DNA of 64,000 nt, from contig CAMBOI010000010.1 in NCBI GenBank assembly GCA_945869265.1, positions 1-64,000 on the forward strand. Direction: 5' to 3'. How positions within the stretch are numbered: the first letter of the stretch is position 1; each line of letters begins with the position of its first letter. The position numbers were made by a program, and so were the translations under genes. A model generated the notes under the pieces. It did no database searches. It saw nothing but the letters and a program-made list of their open reading frames with translations, and was not told where the DNA came from. Below, one piece after another: positions 9,030 to 17,449 of this stretch. The stretch comes from an uncultured Prevotella sp. GTDB lineage: Bacteria; Bacteroidota; Bacteroidia; Bacteroidales; Bacteroidaceae.

Positions 9030-10193
9030 TTATAGATTTCTGTTTTTTGCCACGAGTTTCTTGATGGTTTCAACACTTGCTGCGGTGAATAATCCATCCT
9101 CAGGTGTATTGAAGCAATAGTCAACCAGGCGGTCGATGGTGGAAATGGCAACATGCATTCTCGTGTCACTGCTTGCGTAGTAGATGAACACCTTGCCATC
9201 TTCGTCGGCTATCCAACCATTGGCAAATGCCACGTTCATCACATCACCGATATACTCTTCTCCCTCAGGCACAAGGAAGTAGCCTCCAGGCTGTGCAATC
9301 ACCTTCGTTGGGTCTTCGAGCGAAGTCATGTACATATAAAGCACATAACGAAGTCCGCTGGCACATCCGCGCACACCGTGAGCAAGGTGGAGCCATCCCT
9401 TAGGAGTCTTGATGGGGTGGGGACCTTCGCCGTTCTTCACCTCCATGATGGTGTGATAGTGACGGGCGTTGATGATTTTTTCCTCGGTAATCTCAGCATG
9501 GGTGATGTCGTCAACAAGAGCCCAACCGATACCGCCACCTGAACCAGTGTCGATAAATCCGTCCTGAGGACGTGTGTAGAAGGCATACTTGCCATCAACA
9601 AATTCTGGATGAAGCACTACGTTGCGCTGCTGGCTCTTGGTCTTCAAGTCGGGCAGGCGTTCCCAGTTGATGAGGTCCTTGGTGCGTGCGATGGCTGCCG
9701 TGGCAGTAGCAGCTGAGAGGTCGCCTGGTTGAGAGTCGTCGTGACGCTCGGCGCAGAAGACTCCATACACCCATCCGTCCTCATGAGCGGTGAGTCGCAT
9801 GTCATAGATATTTGTTGCAGGAATAGTGTCTTCGGGCATAGTGATAGGCTCGTCCCAGAATCGGAAGTTGTCAACACCGTTAGGACTCTCTGCCACAGCG
9901 AAGAAGCTCTTGCGGTCGGCACCTTCTACTCTCACAACAAGTACATACTTGCCATTCCACTTGATAGCTCCAGAGTTGAGAGTAGCGTTCATCATGATAC
10001 GCTGCATGAGATATGGATTATCCTTTTCGTTGAAATCATATCTCCACTCTAATGGAGTATGCTCAGCAGTGAGGATAGGGTTTTCATACTTTTCATAGAT
10101 GCCGTTATACTTAGCCGATGGCTTGTTAGGCTTGCTCAGCAGTTCCTCATGCGCCTTGCGCAGAGCTGCCACTTTTTCATTAAAATCACTCAT
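9030..10193 (-). CDS. GH130 4-O-beta-D-mannosyl-D-glucose phosphorylase
   Basis: The 387-residue cytoplasmic enzyme is a five-bladed GH130 protein of the mannosylglucose phosphorylase type (EC 2.4.1.281). It splits mannosyl-1,4-glucose with phosphate into mannose-1-phosphate and glucose. The length matches the Bacteroides fragilis enzyme closely. The Asp in TNIYDMRLT falls at residue 131, the position of the proton donor described for that enzyme. The N-terminal [19 protein letters not shown] and the phrase [18 protein letters not shown] are typical. Together with the epimerase and symporter it completes a cytoplasmic mannobiose pathway. Confidence 0.92.
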   Translation of the reverse strand: MSDFNEKVAALRKAHEELLSKPNKPSAKYNGIYEKYENPILTAEHTPLEWRYDFNEKDNPYLMQRIMMNATLNSGAIKWNGKYVLVVRVEGADRKSFFAVAESPNGVDNFRFWDEPITMPEDTIPATNIYDMRLTAHEDGWVYGVFCAERHDDSQPGDLSAATATAAIARTKDLINWERLPDLKTKSQQRNVVLHPEFVDGKYAFYTRPQDGFIDTGSGGGIGWALVDDITHAEITEEKIINARHYHTIMEVKNGEGPHPIKTPKGWLHLAHGVRGCASGLRYVLYMYMTSLEDPTKVIAQPGGYFLVPEGEEYIGDVMNVAFANGWIADEDGKVFIYYASSDTRMHVAISTIDRLVDYCFNTPEDGLFTAASVETIKKLVAKNRNL

Positions 10194-10234
10194 GATGGTT
10201 AATGTATATTTTAATATTATAATTTTTCAATTTT

Positions 10235-11527
10235 TCAATTTTTCAATTCCTTGAGCAGCCATGCCACCCATTCGTCCCACTGCTCCTGATACCAGAAGTG
10301 GGCTGTTTGCTGGTAAAGGCTCATCTCCTTCGGGGCGGTCACAGTGTTGTATGTAGCCCATGCCGATGTCGGGGGAACCACCTCGTCGTTGTATCCGAAT
10401 GAGAACCAACCCTTACACTTGATGCGCTTTGCAAAGTTGATACCGTCGAAATATCCCGAGTTCTTCACCTTCACCGGGTCGTGCTTCTTCTCATAATAGA
10501 AATAATGTGGCCATCCGCAGGCAATGCCCTTGAGTGATGCTGTATGATCGCACATGGCGGCATGTACGGCACCATAGCAGGTTACTCTACTGTCAAGACC
10601 GGCACATACGAGAGAGAGCATACCGCCCTGGCTGCTGCCTGTTACTCCAAGGTTCTTTCCGTCCCACTCGGGCAACGAGGCAATATAGTCGATAGAGCGA
10701 ATGGCGCCAGTAAAGATACGCTTATATGGCATTTTATCACGGTTGTCAAGATTTGCCTCCCAATATCCGTTAAGGGCGCCGTTATGCAGACGGTCATACA
10801 CATCCTGCTTCATTGTAACAGGTATGCCGTGGATACCTATTTCTAATGTGATTACTCCTTGCGATGCCATCCACACGTCACCGCCATAGGGGCGGCAACC
10901 TGCACCGGGAACCCTCAGCAAGGCAGGATATTTGCCAGGCTTGACAGGAACACAGAGAATACCATATATCTTACTTCCCCATGCATTGTTATTGAAGTTG
11001 ACTTCATATACATTCACATCCTTGGTGCAACGCTCCGGAAGCAACTCACGGTGAGGGTCGAGTTCCACCTTGCGTGCCTCGGCAATGGTATTTGCCCAAA
11101 ACTCGTCGAAGTCGGCAGGACATTCGGCATTTGCCTGTATCTTCTCTGGAGAGAAAGCTGCAGCACATGTGTTGCGATACTCCTTGCCCCCGATAGTGGT
11201 TTTTACATTCACACGATAAAAACCAGGCTTAGTCATCTTGCCAGATAGTTTCATCTCACCGTTCTTCAATGTAGCCTTCTTTGTTCCGCCTACAGGATAC
11301 ATCTCCGGTCCCTGTTCGTATTCCACCTCCACATTAGCTATGGGAGTATTGGAACGCAGGACTCGCACAGTGAAGTTGGCGGTCTCGCCCACCTTATAGT
11401 TCCAGTCGCTGTGGTCGGGAGCTATCGACACTACGATATTGTTGCCCCTAATCTGGGCAGAAACACTTGCCACATGGCATACCATGAGGATTGCGAGCGC
11501 AATAGAAGTACTAAGTATCCTTTTCAT
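10235..11527 (-). CDS. exported CE7-type acetyl esterase
   Basis: The 430-residue protein has a signal peptide (cleavage near SVSAQ), an N-terminal beta domain (about 30-130) and an alpha/beta hydrolase of the acetyl xylan esterase/cephalosporin deacetylase family CE7. Catalytic residues can be seen in GVTGSSQGGML (Ser), FGYNDEVVPP (Asp) and QQTAHFWYQ (His). As first gene of the mannan operon it probably removes acetyl groups from acetylated mannan oligosaccharides in the periplasm. Most characterised CE7 enzymes act on xylan or small esters, so the mannan role is inferred from position. A full promoter lies 247-275 bp upstream. Confidence 0.85.
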   Translation of the reverse strand: MKRILSTSIALAILMVCHVASVSAQIRGNNIVVSIAPDHSDWNYKVGETANFTVRVLRSNTPIANVEVEYEQGPEMYPVGGTKKATLKNGEMKLSGKMTKPGFYRVNVKTTIGGKEYRNTCAAAFSPEKIQANAECPADFDEFWANTIAEARKVELDPHRELLPERCTKDVNVYEVNFNNNAWGSKIYGILCVPVKPGKYPALLRVPGAGCRPYGGDVWMASQGVITLEIGIHGIPVTMKQDVYDRLHNGALNGYWEANLDNRDKMPYKRIFTGAIRSIDYIASLPEWDGKNLGVTGSSQGGMLSLVCAGLDSRVTCYGAVHAAMCDHTASLKGIACGWPHYFYYEKKHDPVKVKNSGYFDGINFAKRIKCKGWFSFGYNDEVVPPTSAWATYNTVTAPKEMSLYQQTAHFWYQEQWDEWVAWLLKELKN

Positions 11528-11620
11528 ACCTTATTATATATATTATATTGCAGTTATTAGAGTTTCTTTCTTTTTTCAGGTTCGTCGTTATTTTTCATCA
11601 GGTCCTTTGTTTTCGTTTTA

Positions 11621-11660
11621 GTAGTTAGAGGTTCATGGACGCTTCCACTCCTCTAACTAC
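11621..11660 (-). promoter_or_regulatory. stem-loop in the mannan operon leader
   Basis: GTAGTTAGAG pairs with CTCTAACTAC around a 20-nt loop. On the minus strand it lies in the long leader (about 240 nt) between the promoter at 11774 and the esterase start. The adjacent bases to 11690 contain further short copies of the same TAACTA motif. It may affect mRNA stability; no known riboswitch is recognised. Confidence 0.3.
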
Positions 11661-11773
11661 AAACCTAACTACTAACTATAAACCTAATTGAATATTTAAT
11701 TAAAAACCTGTTACATCTGTATCTTTTGTCTTTATTTGTCGTTGCGCTTGGCGCATTTTTCATTTTGACGCTG

Positions 11774-11802
11774 CAAAGGTACTACAAAATATTGAAAGTC
11801 AA
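11774..11802 (-). promoter_or_regulatory. promoter of the mannan operon
   Basis: The minus strand carries -7 TACCTTTG (11774-11781) and, 18 nt upstream, a -33 TTG (11800-11802). It precedes the esterase-GH130-symporter-epimerase-AraC operon with a leader of about 240 nt. Confidence 0.6.
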
Positions 11803-12089
11803 TGATACTTTTTTATCAAAATAATGCACTATTCATACAAATACACTAAAAAATCGTTAACATTGAGGTTCGTTTTGCCTTTCTTAGCATAAAATGAGTG
11901 TGATTTTGTATTAATTCATCTTCTTTTATTATACAAAAAAATAACGTGTTTTCACATGAATGTCTTAATATTGTAATAATTACACTTAAAAATAAGGTAA
12001 AATATCACAAATAGGGGTATTTTCATTACTTTAGCAAAATAGTATCAATATTTGGTAAAATAATGCGGATAAATATCAAATATTATGTT

Positions 12090-12097
12090 TAACTTTG
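12090..12097 (+). promoter_or_regulatory. -7 box upstream of the truncated susC and GH26
   Basis: TAACTTTG on the plus strand, about 80 bp before the susC fragment. It is the only clear promoter for the GH26 gene, which follows the fragment by 24 bp, so the two are probably co-transcribed. Confidence 0.5.
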
Positions 12098-12179
12098 CAC
12101 CCGAAATTTGATTAATATCAATAAATAACCCTATAATAACATTTTAATAATAGCAAAATAACTACAATAATTTAACAGT

Positions 12180-12719
12180 ATGAATCAAAATTGCAAGAAA
12201 CAATCCATTCTCGCTGGAGTATGCTCGCTAATGCTTATGAGCTATACTCCACAGGCTTCTGCCTTGCCTGGGCTTTCAACGCCTCCGGCAGTTCAGCAAG
12301 CCAAGAAAGTCTCGGGTATCGTTCAAGATGCCATGGGACCAGTTATCGGTGCAAGCATCAAGGTTAAGGGCACAAACACAGGTGTTGCCACCGACTTTGA
12401 CGGTAAGTTCACTCTCTCGGTAAATCCCGGTTCCACACTTATTGTATCTTATATTGGATACATCACAAAGGAAGTTAAGGTGGGTAACCAGACATCACTT
12501 AAGATTTTTCTTGAGGAAGACAAGAAACTGCTTGACGAAGTGGTTGTCGTTGGTTATGGTACGATGAAGAAGAGCGACCTCTCTGGCTCATCTGTAAGTG
12601 TTGGAGAAAAAGCCATTAAAGGATCAGTCATTACCTCTCTTGATCAGTCACTGCAAGGTCGTGCAGCCGGTGTTACAGCCGTGAGCACATCAGGTGCACC
12701 TGGTACCTCTTTGTCATAA
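12180..12719 (+). pseudogene. truncated SusC-type TonB-dependent transporter
   Basis: The open frame gives 179 residues, against about 1000 for the family. It has a signal region, a carboxypeptidase-regulatory-like domain (about 43-125, VSGIVQDAMGPVIGASIKVKG), the SusC signature LLDEVVVVGYGTMKKSDLSG and the first part of the plug (SLDQSLQGRAAGVTAV). It stops at SGAPGTSLS, exactly where intact relatives continue into the plug. The barrel and any SusD are missing, and the GH26 gene follows 24 bp later. This looks like a deletion that removed most of susC and susD but kept the promoter for the mannanase. A sequencing or assembly deletion is the alternative. Confidence 0.85.
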
Positions 12720-12743
12720 CACGCGATAAGGTTAACTTCTAAT

Positions 12744-13901
12744 ATGAAAAAAATCATTATTCTTTCTTTGGTCGCTTCTTTTATGCTGACAATGTCATGT
12801 AGCAAGAAAAAGGCTGACGACCCATTAGCTGAGAGCGGACGCACTCAGCGCACTGAGAATTTGCTTGCCAATCTGCGTGAGATTTCAGCCAATGGCTATC
12901 TCGTTGGTCACCAGGATGCCACTGTGTATGGAGTGGGGTGGGTAGGCGATAGTTGTCGCTCTGACGTGAAGAGCGTGTGCAACGACTATCCCGCTGTCAT
13001 TGGATTTGACCTTGGGCACCTTGAATTGGGCGACTCGGTAAATCTTGATGGTGTGCCTTTCTACAGAATGAAGCAGGAGATTATCCGCCAGTTCGACCGT
13101 GGCGGTATGGTCACCCTCAGTTGGCATCTCGACAATCCTCTTACCGGAGGTTCGGCATGGGTGAAGCCCGACTCGCTCACCGATCAGGAGAAGCAGACTG
13201 TGGCTTCGGTGCTCGAAGGTGGACAGTGCCACGAGAAATTCCTCGGTTGGCTCGACACTCTCGCTGAGTTCCTCAACTCGCTTGAAACTCCTTATGGTGT
13301 GAAGGTGCCCGTACTCTTCCGTCCGTGGCACGAGCATACAGGCAGCTGGTTCTGGTGGGGACAGAATCTCTGTACTACCGAGCAGTATAAGGCTTTGTGG
13401 AAACTCACAGAGGACCGACTGAAGGATAAGGGAGTCACCAACGTGCTCTATGCTTATTCTCCTGGAACGGAGTTTGCCGGAGATGCCGAGAAATACCTCG
13501 AGCGTTGGCCTGGTGACGAGATGGTGGATGTGATAGGTTTTGATACATATTGCACCAACAATCCCGAGGACACCACAGCCATCAACAACTATCGCAATGG
13601 TCTCGACCTCGGTCTTAAGACTATATGCGAGATTGCCAAGCAGCATAATGTGGTGCCGGCACTGAGTGAGACGGGTATGGAGAGTCTTGGAATGGAAAAC
13701 TGGTGGACAGAGGTGCTCATGCCTGTGCTCAACAAGTATCCCATCGCCTACGTGCTCCTTTGGCGCAATGCCCACGACAAACCAGGACATTTCTATATGC
13801 CTTATCCCGGTCAGAAGAGCGTAAGTGATTTCGTCAAGTTCTACAACGACAAGCGCACTCTCTTCCTCAAGGATATTAATGGCTTGTATCTGAAAAAGTA
13901 A
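12744..13901 (+). CDS. GH26 beta-mannanase, lipoprotein
   Basis: The 385-residue enzyme starts with a lipoprotein signal (LTMSC, Cys19) and contains a single GH26 (beta/alpha)8 domain from about residue 35. The acid/base is Glu197 in FRPWHEHTGSWFWWG and the nucleophile Glu309 in ALSETGMES, both in their usual family contexts. It should cut beta-1,4-mannan at the outer membrane or in the periplasm, feeding the divergent mannobiose operon. The residues after the cysteine are basic (SKKK), unlike a surface-export signal, which hints at a periplasmic face. It sits behind a truncated susC and is followed by a GC-rich hairpin. Confidence 0.92.
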   Translation: MKKIIILSLVASFMLTMSCSKKKADDPLAESGRTQRTENLLANLREISANGYLVGHQDATVYGVGWVGDSCRSDVKSVCNDYPAVIGFDLGHLELGDSVNLDGVPFYRMKQEIIRQFDRGGMVTLSWHLDNPLTGGSAWVKPDSLTDQEKQTVASVLEGGQCHEKFLGWLDTLAEFLNSLETPYGVKVPVLFRPWHEHTGSWFWWGQNLCTTEQYKALWKLTEDRLKDKGVTNVLYAYSPGTEFAGDAEKYLERWPGDEMVDVIGFDTYCTNNPEDTTAINNYRNGLDLGLKTICEIAKQHNVVPALSETGMESLGMENWWTEVLMPVLNKYPIAYVLLWRNAHDKPGHFYMPYPGQKSVSDFVKFYNDKRTLFLKDINGLYLKK

Positions 13902-13917
13902 CATTACTAAAGGCGGC

Positions 13918-13948
13918 TCGGCGAACACCTGTCATCGGTGTTCGCCGC
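13918..13948 (+). terminator. hairpin after the GH26 gene
   Basis: CGGCGAACACC pairs with GGTGTTCGCCG across a short loop, 17 bp after the GH26 stop codon. The following T-rich stretch is weak. Confidence 0.6.
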
Positions 13949-14006
13949 TTGCATTAGTTTCTACATATTAAGAAAATCATAGATACTTATAAAGAGAATG
14001 CCATGG

Positions 14007-14203
14007 TCATCCCAATGCCTCCTCTTTTGTCCCATCAAAGAAAGTCATCAACTCTGAGAAACTGAATGGCGAGACATGAATTTGTTGTCCTCTTCCCCTA
14101 AACTCTGTTATTATATCTTTTGAAAGGAAACGTGCATTGCTGCCAGTGACATGTGTCTGCTTTCAAGCAGCTGGTTCAGATACTTGTTCCTTTCTACTAT
14201 CAT
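14007..14203 (-). pseudogene. decayed AAA ATPase (DUF4143 family) remnant
   Basis: From the ATG at 14203 the minus strand reads MIVERNKYLNQLLESRHMS, the usual opening of DUF4143/AAA_14 ATPases, but the P-loop that should follow is missing and a stop comes at 14111. Just beyond, after a frame break, the strand reads QQIHVSPFSFSELMTFF, a segment from the middle of the same family. The gene has been reduced by deletion and frameshift to two short pieces. A palindrome TTGCGTATTTACGCA-like (about 14224-14240) lies before the start and could have been its operator. Family assignment is by memory of conserved phrases. Confidence 0.6.
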
Positions 14204-14264
14204 ATGGCTTTTATAATATATTTTTGCGTATTTACGCATTTTTCTAATATAATTTAACAATCAC

Positions 14265-14272
14265 TATCTTTG
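14265..14272 (+). promoter_or_regulatory. orphan -7 promoter box
   Basis: TATCTTTG on the plus strand. About 60 nt later an ATG-AAA-AAA start at 14334 is stopped after four codons, exactly where the long inverted repeat begins. This could be the start of a gene cut off by the repeat. Confidence 0.35.
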
Positions 14273-14334
14273 CACCGTCATCGCGGATTCAACCTTCTTA
14301 ATCTTCACGAGTTGTAAGATGTTAAGACCTATAT

Positions 14335-14586
14335 GAAAAAAGTTTGAAAACATCTGTCACTGTCAGCGATTTTATAATGTATTGAATAACAGTTACTTAA
14401 AAGAGAGACAGACTGACAGATGCTTTCAAAAATGCCAAAACATCGAATCTTCTCAGTGCTAATGAAATTGTTTTCATGCTTTTGAAGCTATTAAATGTCA
14501 ACCCTCACCTTAATAATTATATTAAGGTGGGCAACCTTCAGAGTGAACAAATACTATCCAAAGTCAACCTGAATTATAAATAATCA
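14335..14586 (-). repeat. long inverted repeat, copy 2
   Basis: This is the reverse complement of 100-354. The half nearest 14586 is almost identical to its partner; the end near 14343-14432 is a stem-loop with arms TTTGAAAACATCTGTC and GACAGATGCTTTCAAA. The outer edge directly abuts the large palindrome that ends the GH43 gene. The two copies face each other across about 14 kb. Confidence 0.85.
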
Positions 14587-14657
14587 ATAGGTTATAGTTT
14601 AGCCAAATCGGCGAAAAAACTGCCGATTTGGCTAAATAATTAATAGGAATATAACCT
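14586..14657 (-). terminator. large palindrome at the 3' end of the GH43 operon
   Basis: A perfect 15-bp stem (TTTAGCCAAATCGGC, 14598-14612, with 14622-14636) is enclosed by a second pair, ATAGGTTATA and TATAACCTAT. The outer right arm lies inside the last codons of the GH43 gene. It lacks a good T-run but is well placed to end or protect the operon mRNA. Confidence 0.55.
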
Positions 14658-17435
14658 ATAATCCTTGAGTTTTATCCACGAATAGTTTTGGGAGTAGGTG
14701 GTTTGATAGGCTCCAATCCTCATACTTGGAGATTTCACCTCAACTGGCGAGCCTGGCATATTCTCCCATGTCTTTCCATCGGCAGATGTGCGCGCGAAGA
14801 GTAGGTTGCCACGACGCTCAAACTGCAATATCCTATGGAAGTCATATCCTGTGTAGTTGGGATATTGCGGACGACCTTCCTTACTGAGAACGGTGAACAT
14901 ATTACCGCAGTTGTAGAGCGGGAAGGCACCAAGCTGATAGTATGTACTGTCGGACTCAAGAAGTATGCCTCCGTCGTTCCATCCCTTTATTTTTCTCTCT
15001 GCAAGACCGTCGATATCATCAACAGTAGCCATTACCACAAAGTCGCCTTCCACCTCCTTGTATATATATCCACCGTTGCCGATGGGAGCGAGGTTGAAGT
15101 CGGGTGTTGAGGCTGCAAGAGTAAACGGCTCTTGTTTCTCATAAACAATATCCATCTTCTCGGGCATAACAAACCGGCTGTTGGGGTCGGTCTCCTCGAA
15201 ATCGTCACCAAGCGAGGGCAGGTCGGAATGAGATGTCGATTCATACATACTCTTGATGTCATCCTCAGAGATTGATACAGGAGATATGCTGAGCGAGTGA
15301 ATATAGCCCACGAAGTTATTTGTACCAGCACCGTCGGCTCCGATAGTCACATTGCCTTCGGGGCGGAGCATTATGAAGTTATTTTGCTCCCTAACCAACT
15401 TTCCATTGCAATATACCCGTTCCATCCATCCGTCGTAAGTGACTGTCCACATCGTCCATTTGCCCTCATTAGCCTTTATGATGTCGGGGGCTCCACAGCT
15501 TTCAAACGAACCATTGTGATTGATGAGTCCAGAGGCTGCATCGGAGCCAAGACGAAACTCGGTCGTTGCAAGGTCGGCATGTGATGACGAGAGAGAGGTG
15601 ATTGTTGACACAGGTCGCACCTTGGTTGACAGTGTCCAGGCATTGATGGTGTAAGGCGCATTATATCGATATACCGACGATACAGGTTGCATGCTTCTAA
15701 GAAGTTGGGTGCCGTTGAAGAACATCGCCCATCTACCATCTTTTATGCGCATACGGATGGGTTTGTTGGCATGGAATGTAACTTCCCCAGCCTCTATCTT
15801 TTCAATGTCGAAAGGTTTTTGGGCATTTGCTGCCAGCTTGTTGGCGTCGAATGTCATGACAGCCTTGGCTTGCTTTCTTTCGTTATCATTCACATCCAAC
15901 TTGTGCATACCAGGATAGACATCATTGGTCTCTGCATTTATCTCGGGCAAGAAAGGAGCTTTCTTCCACACCTTAATATTCCATATTGCAGGCATGTGTC
16001 CATTCTTCTGAGTGTCGGTGATGGTAAGCCTGATATATTGAGCCTTTGTCTTGCCGCGGTCAATCATCGGTGAACCTTGCATGGTATTGTCTGTCCTGTC
16101 GGCATAGGTAAGCCATGTCTTTCCGTCGAGCGAGATATCTATCTTATATCTATAGAAGAAGGTGGGATATTCAAATTGTGTCCATATCTCTGTGAAGGTC
16201 TCCACCTTGCCCAAATCTACTTGAATCCATTCGTCATGACGCTTACTGGAGGGCGAGTCCCAGTTGGTGTGACGGGCTTTCCACAAAGTGCCGTTGTTGT
16301 CATCCACGGCATATTCCGGTTTAAACCACTCGTCGTAGTATGACGAGCAAGTCACCTTTGCCCCGAAGGCAAGATCCTTGCATTTCGTCTCTTTAATCAC
16401 ATCCACCCCATTGCCGCTATGTGTGGGATTAACAGGCAGGATATTCCCCTGGTCGTCAAAGTTGAGTTGGTCGATGCACACTTGACGATTGAATCCATGT
16501 ACAGACTTCGGGTTGTTGTGGCGGTGATATACGATATAGTATTTCCCGTTGATATCGATGATGGAGTGGTGTCCAGGACCATGTATGGTTTCGTCGGCAT
16601 TGGTGGTGAGAATCTCCCCGCGATAGGTGAACGGTCCCATAGGCCCTTCGGTTGATGTGGCATACTGCACACGATAGGTTGCGTCGTGACATGAGCCCGA
16701 CGAATATGTGAAGTAATATGTACCATTGCGCTTAAATATGAAAGGAGCCTCAAAGATATCCTTCAGTTCGGTGTTGGGGATGAGTCTCTTTTCAGAGAAG
16801 AACTTGTCGGCGGCGATAGAGTAGGGGTGAACCTCGTTCCATCCGCGTGCGTCAAGCCGTATGTCCTTAGGCAGGGAGTTGATGTCGAAATCACTATCAC
16901 GCAACTTAGCCACTCCGCAACCGAATCCGTCGTATATTCCCCATGTTGTGAAATACAGATATTGGCTTCCGTCTTCATCCTCAAAGAGCATAGGGTCGAG
17001 GGTGATGACATTATGCACGTAGCGGTCGGGCACAAGCACTGCATCTTCCTTGCCGAGGATATTGTGCCATGGACCTACAGGCGAGTCGCTTTCACCCACA
17101 TTCACGTTGCATGGTTCGCAGTAGTAATAGCGATATTTTCCATTTTTCTGCTTCACCACGTCAGGAGCCCATACCACCTCGGTGGTGGGCCAGTTCATGA
17201 CAAAGTTGCGCCAATGCTTAAAGTCACGGCTCACCCACACCTGTGCCGGTCCATATCCATTTCCCGTACCGTCGGTTGTGGCATATAGATAATAATTGTC
17301 GCCAAACTTACGAATAGTCGGGTCGGCAAAATATCCGGGGATAAATGGATTGGCATTATTGGGAGCGTTCCATTTCTCTGTAGCCACTGCGGATAGTGAC
17401 AAAGTGGCAAAAATCAGTGATAGTACTTTCTTCAT
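14640..17435 (-). CDS. multidomain GH43 glycosidase with F5/8C and LamG-like domains
   Basis: The 931-residue exported protein has a short signal peptide, then a GH43 five-bladed propeller (about 28-340). The three expected acids are visible in YFADPTIRKF (base Asp), ITLDPMLFED (Asp) and DIFEAPFIFK (acid Glu). An F5/8-type discoidin domain (about 350-490, DEWIQVDLGKVETFTEIW) follows, then a LamG/concanavalin-like domain (about 590-735) and a C-terminal beta-sandwich of the DUF1349 kind (about 760-931). GH43 enzymes remove alpha-L-arabinofuranose or beta-xylose; the subfamily cannot be fixed by eye. It is the last gene of the susCD operon. With beta-L-arabinofuranosidases nearby, an arabinose-releasing role is likely. 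Confidence 0.88.
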   Translation of the reverse strand: MKKVLSLIFATLSLSAVATEKWNAPNNANPFIPGYFADPTIRKFGDNYYLYATTDGTGNGYGPAQVWVSRDFKHWRNFVMNWPTTEVVWAPDVVKQKNGKYRYYYCEPCNVNVGESDSPVGPWHNILGKEDAVLVPDRYVHNVITLDPMLFEDEDGSQYLYFTTWGIYDGFGCGVAKLRDSDFDINSLPKDIRLDARGWNEVHPYSIAADKFFSEKRLIPNTELKDIFEAPFIFKRNGTYYFTYSSGSCHDATYRVQYATSTEGPMGPFTYRGEILTTNADETIHGPGHHSIIDINGKYYIVYHRHNNPKSVHGFNRQVCIDQLNFDDQGNILPVNPTHSGNGVDVIKETKCKDLAFGAKVTCSSYYDEWFKPEYAVDDNNGTLWKARHTNWDSPSSKRHDEWIQVDLGKVETFTEIWTQFEYPTFFYRYKIDISLDGKTWLTYADRTDNTMQGSPMIDRGKTKAQYIRLTITDTQKNGHMPAIWNIKVWKKAPFLPEINAETNDVYPGMHKLDVNDNERKQAKAVMTFDANKLAANAQKPFDIEKIEAGEVTFHANKPIRMRIKDGRWAMFFNGTQLLRSMQPVSSVYRYNAPYTINAWTLSTKVRPVSTITSLSSSHADLATTEFRLGSDAASGLINHNGSFESCGAPDIIKANEGKWTMWTVTYDGWMERVYCNGKLVREQNNFIMLRPEGNVTIGADGAGTNNFVGYIHSLSISPVSISEDDIKSMYESTSHSDLPSLGDDFEETDPNSRFVMPEKMDIVYEKQEPFTLAASTPDFNLAPIGNGGYIYKEVEGDFVVMATVDDIDGLAERKIKGWNDGGILLESDSTYYQLGAFPLYNCGNMFTVLSKEGRPQYPNYTGYDFHRILQFERRGNLLFARTSADGKTWENMPGSPVEVKSPSMRIGAYQTTYSQNYSWIKLKDYRLYSY

Positions 17436-17449
17436 AGTATAATCATTTA

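Noticed and set aside
12885..13928. 347-codon frame antisense to the GH26 gene
   Set aside because: The plus strand has both GH26 catalytic glutamates in context; the antisense frame is a shadow.
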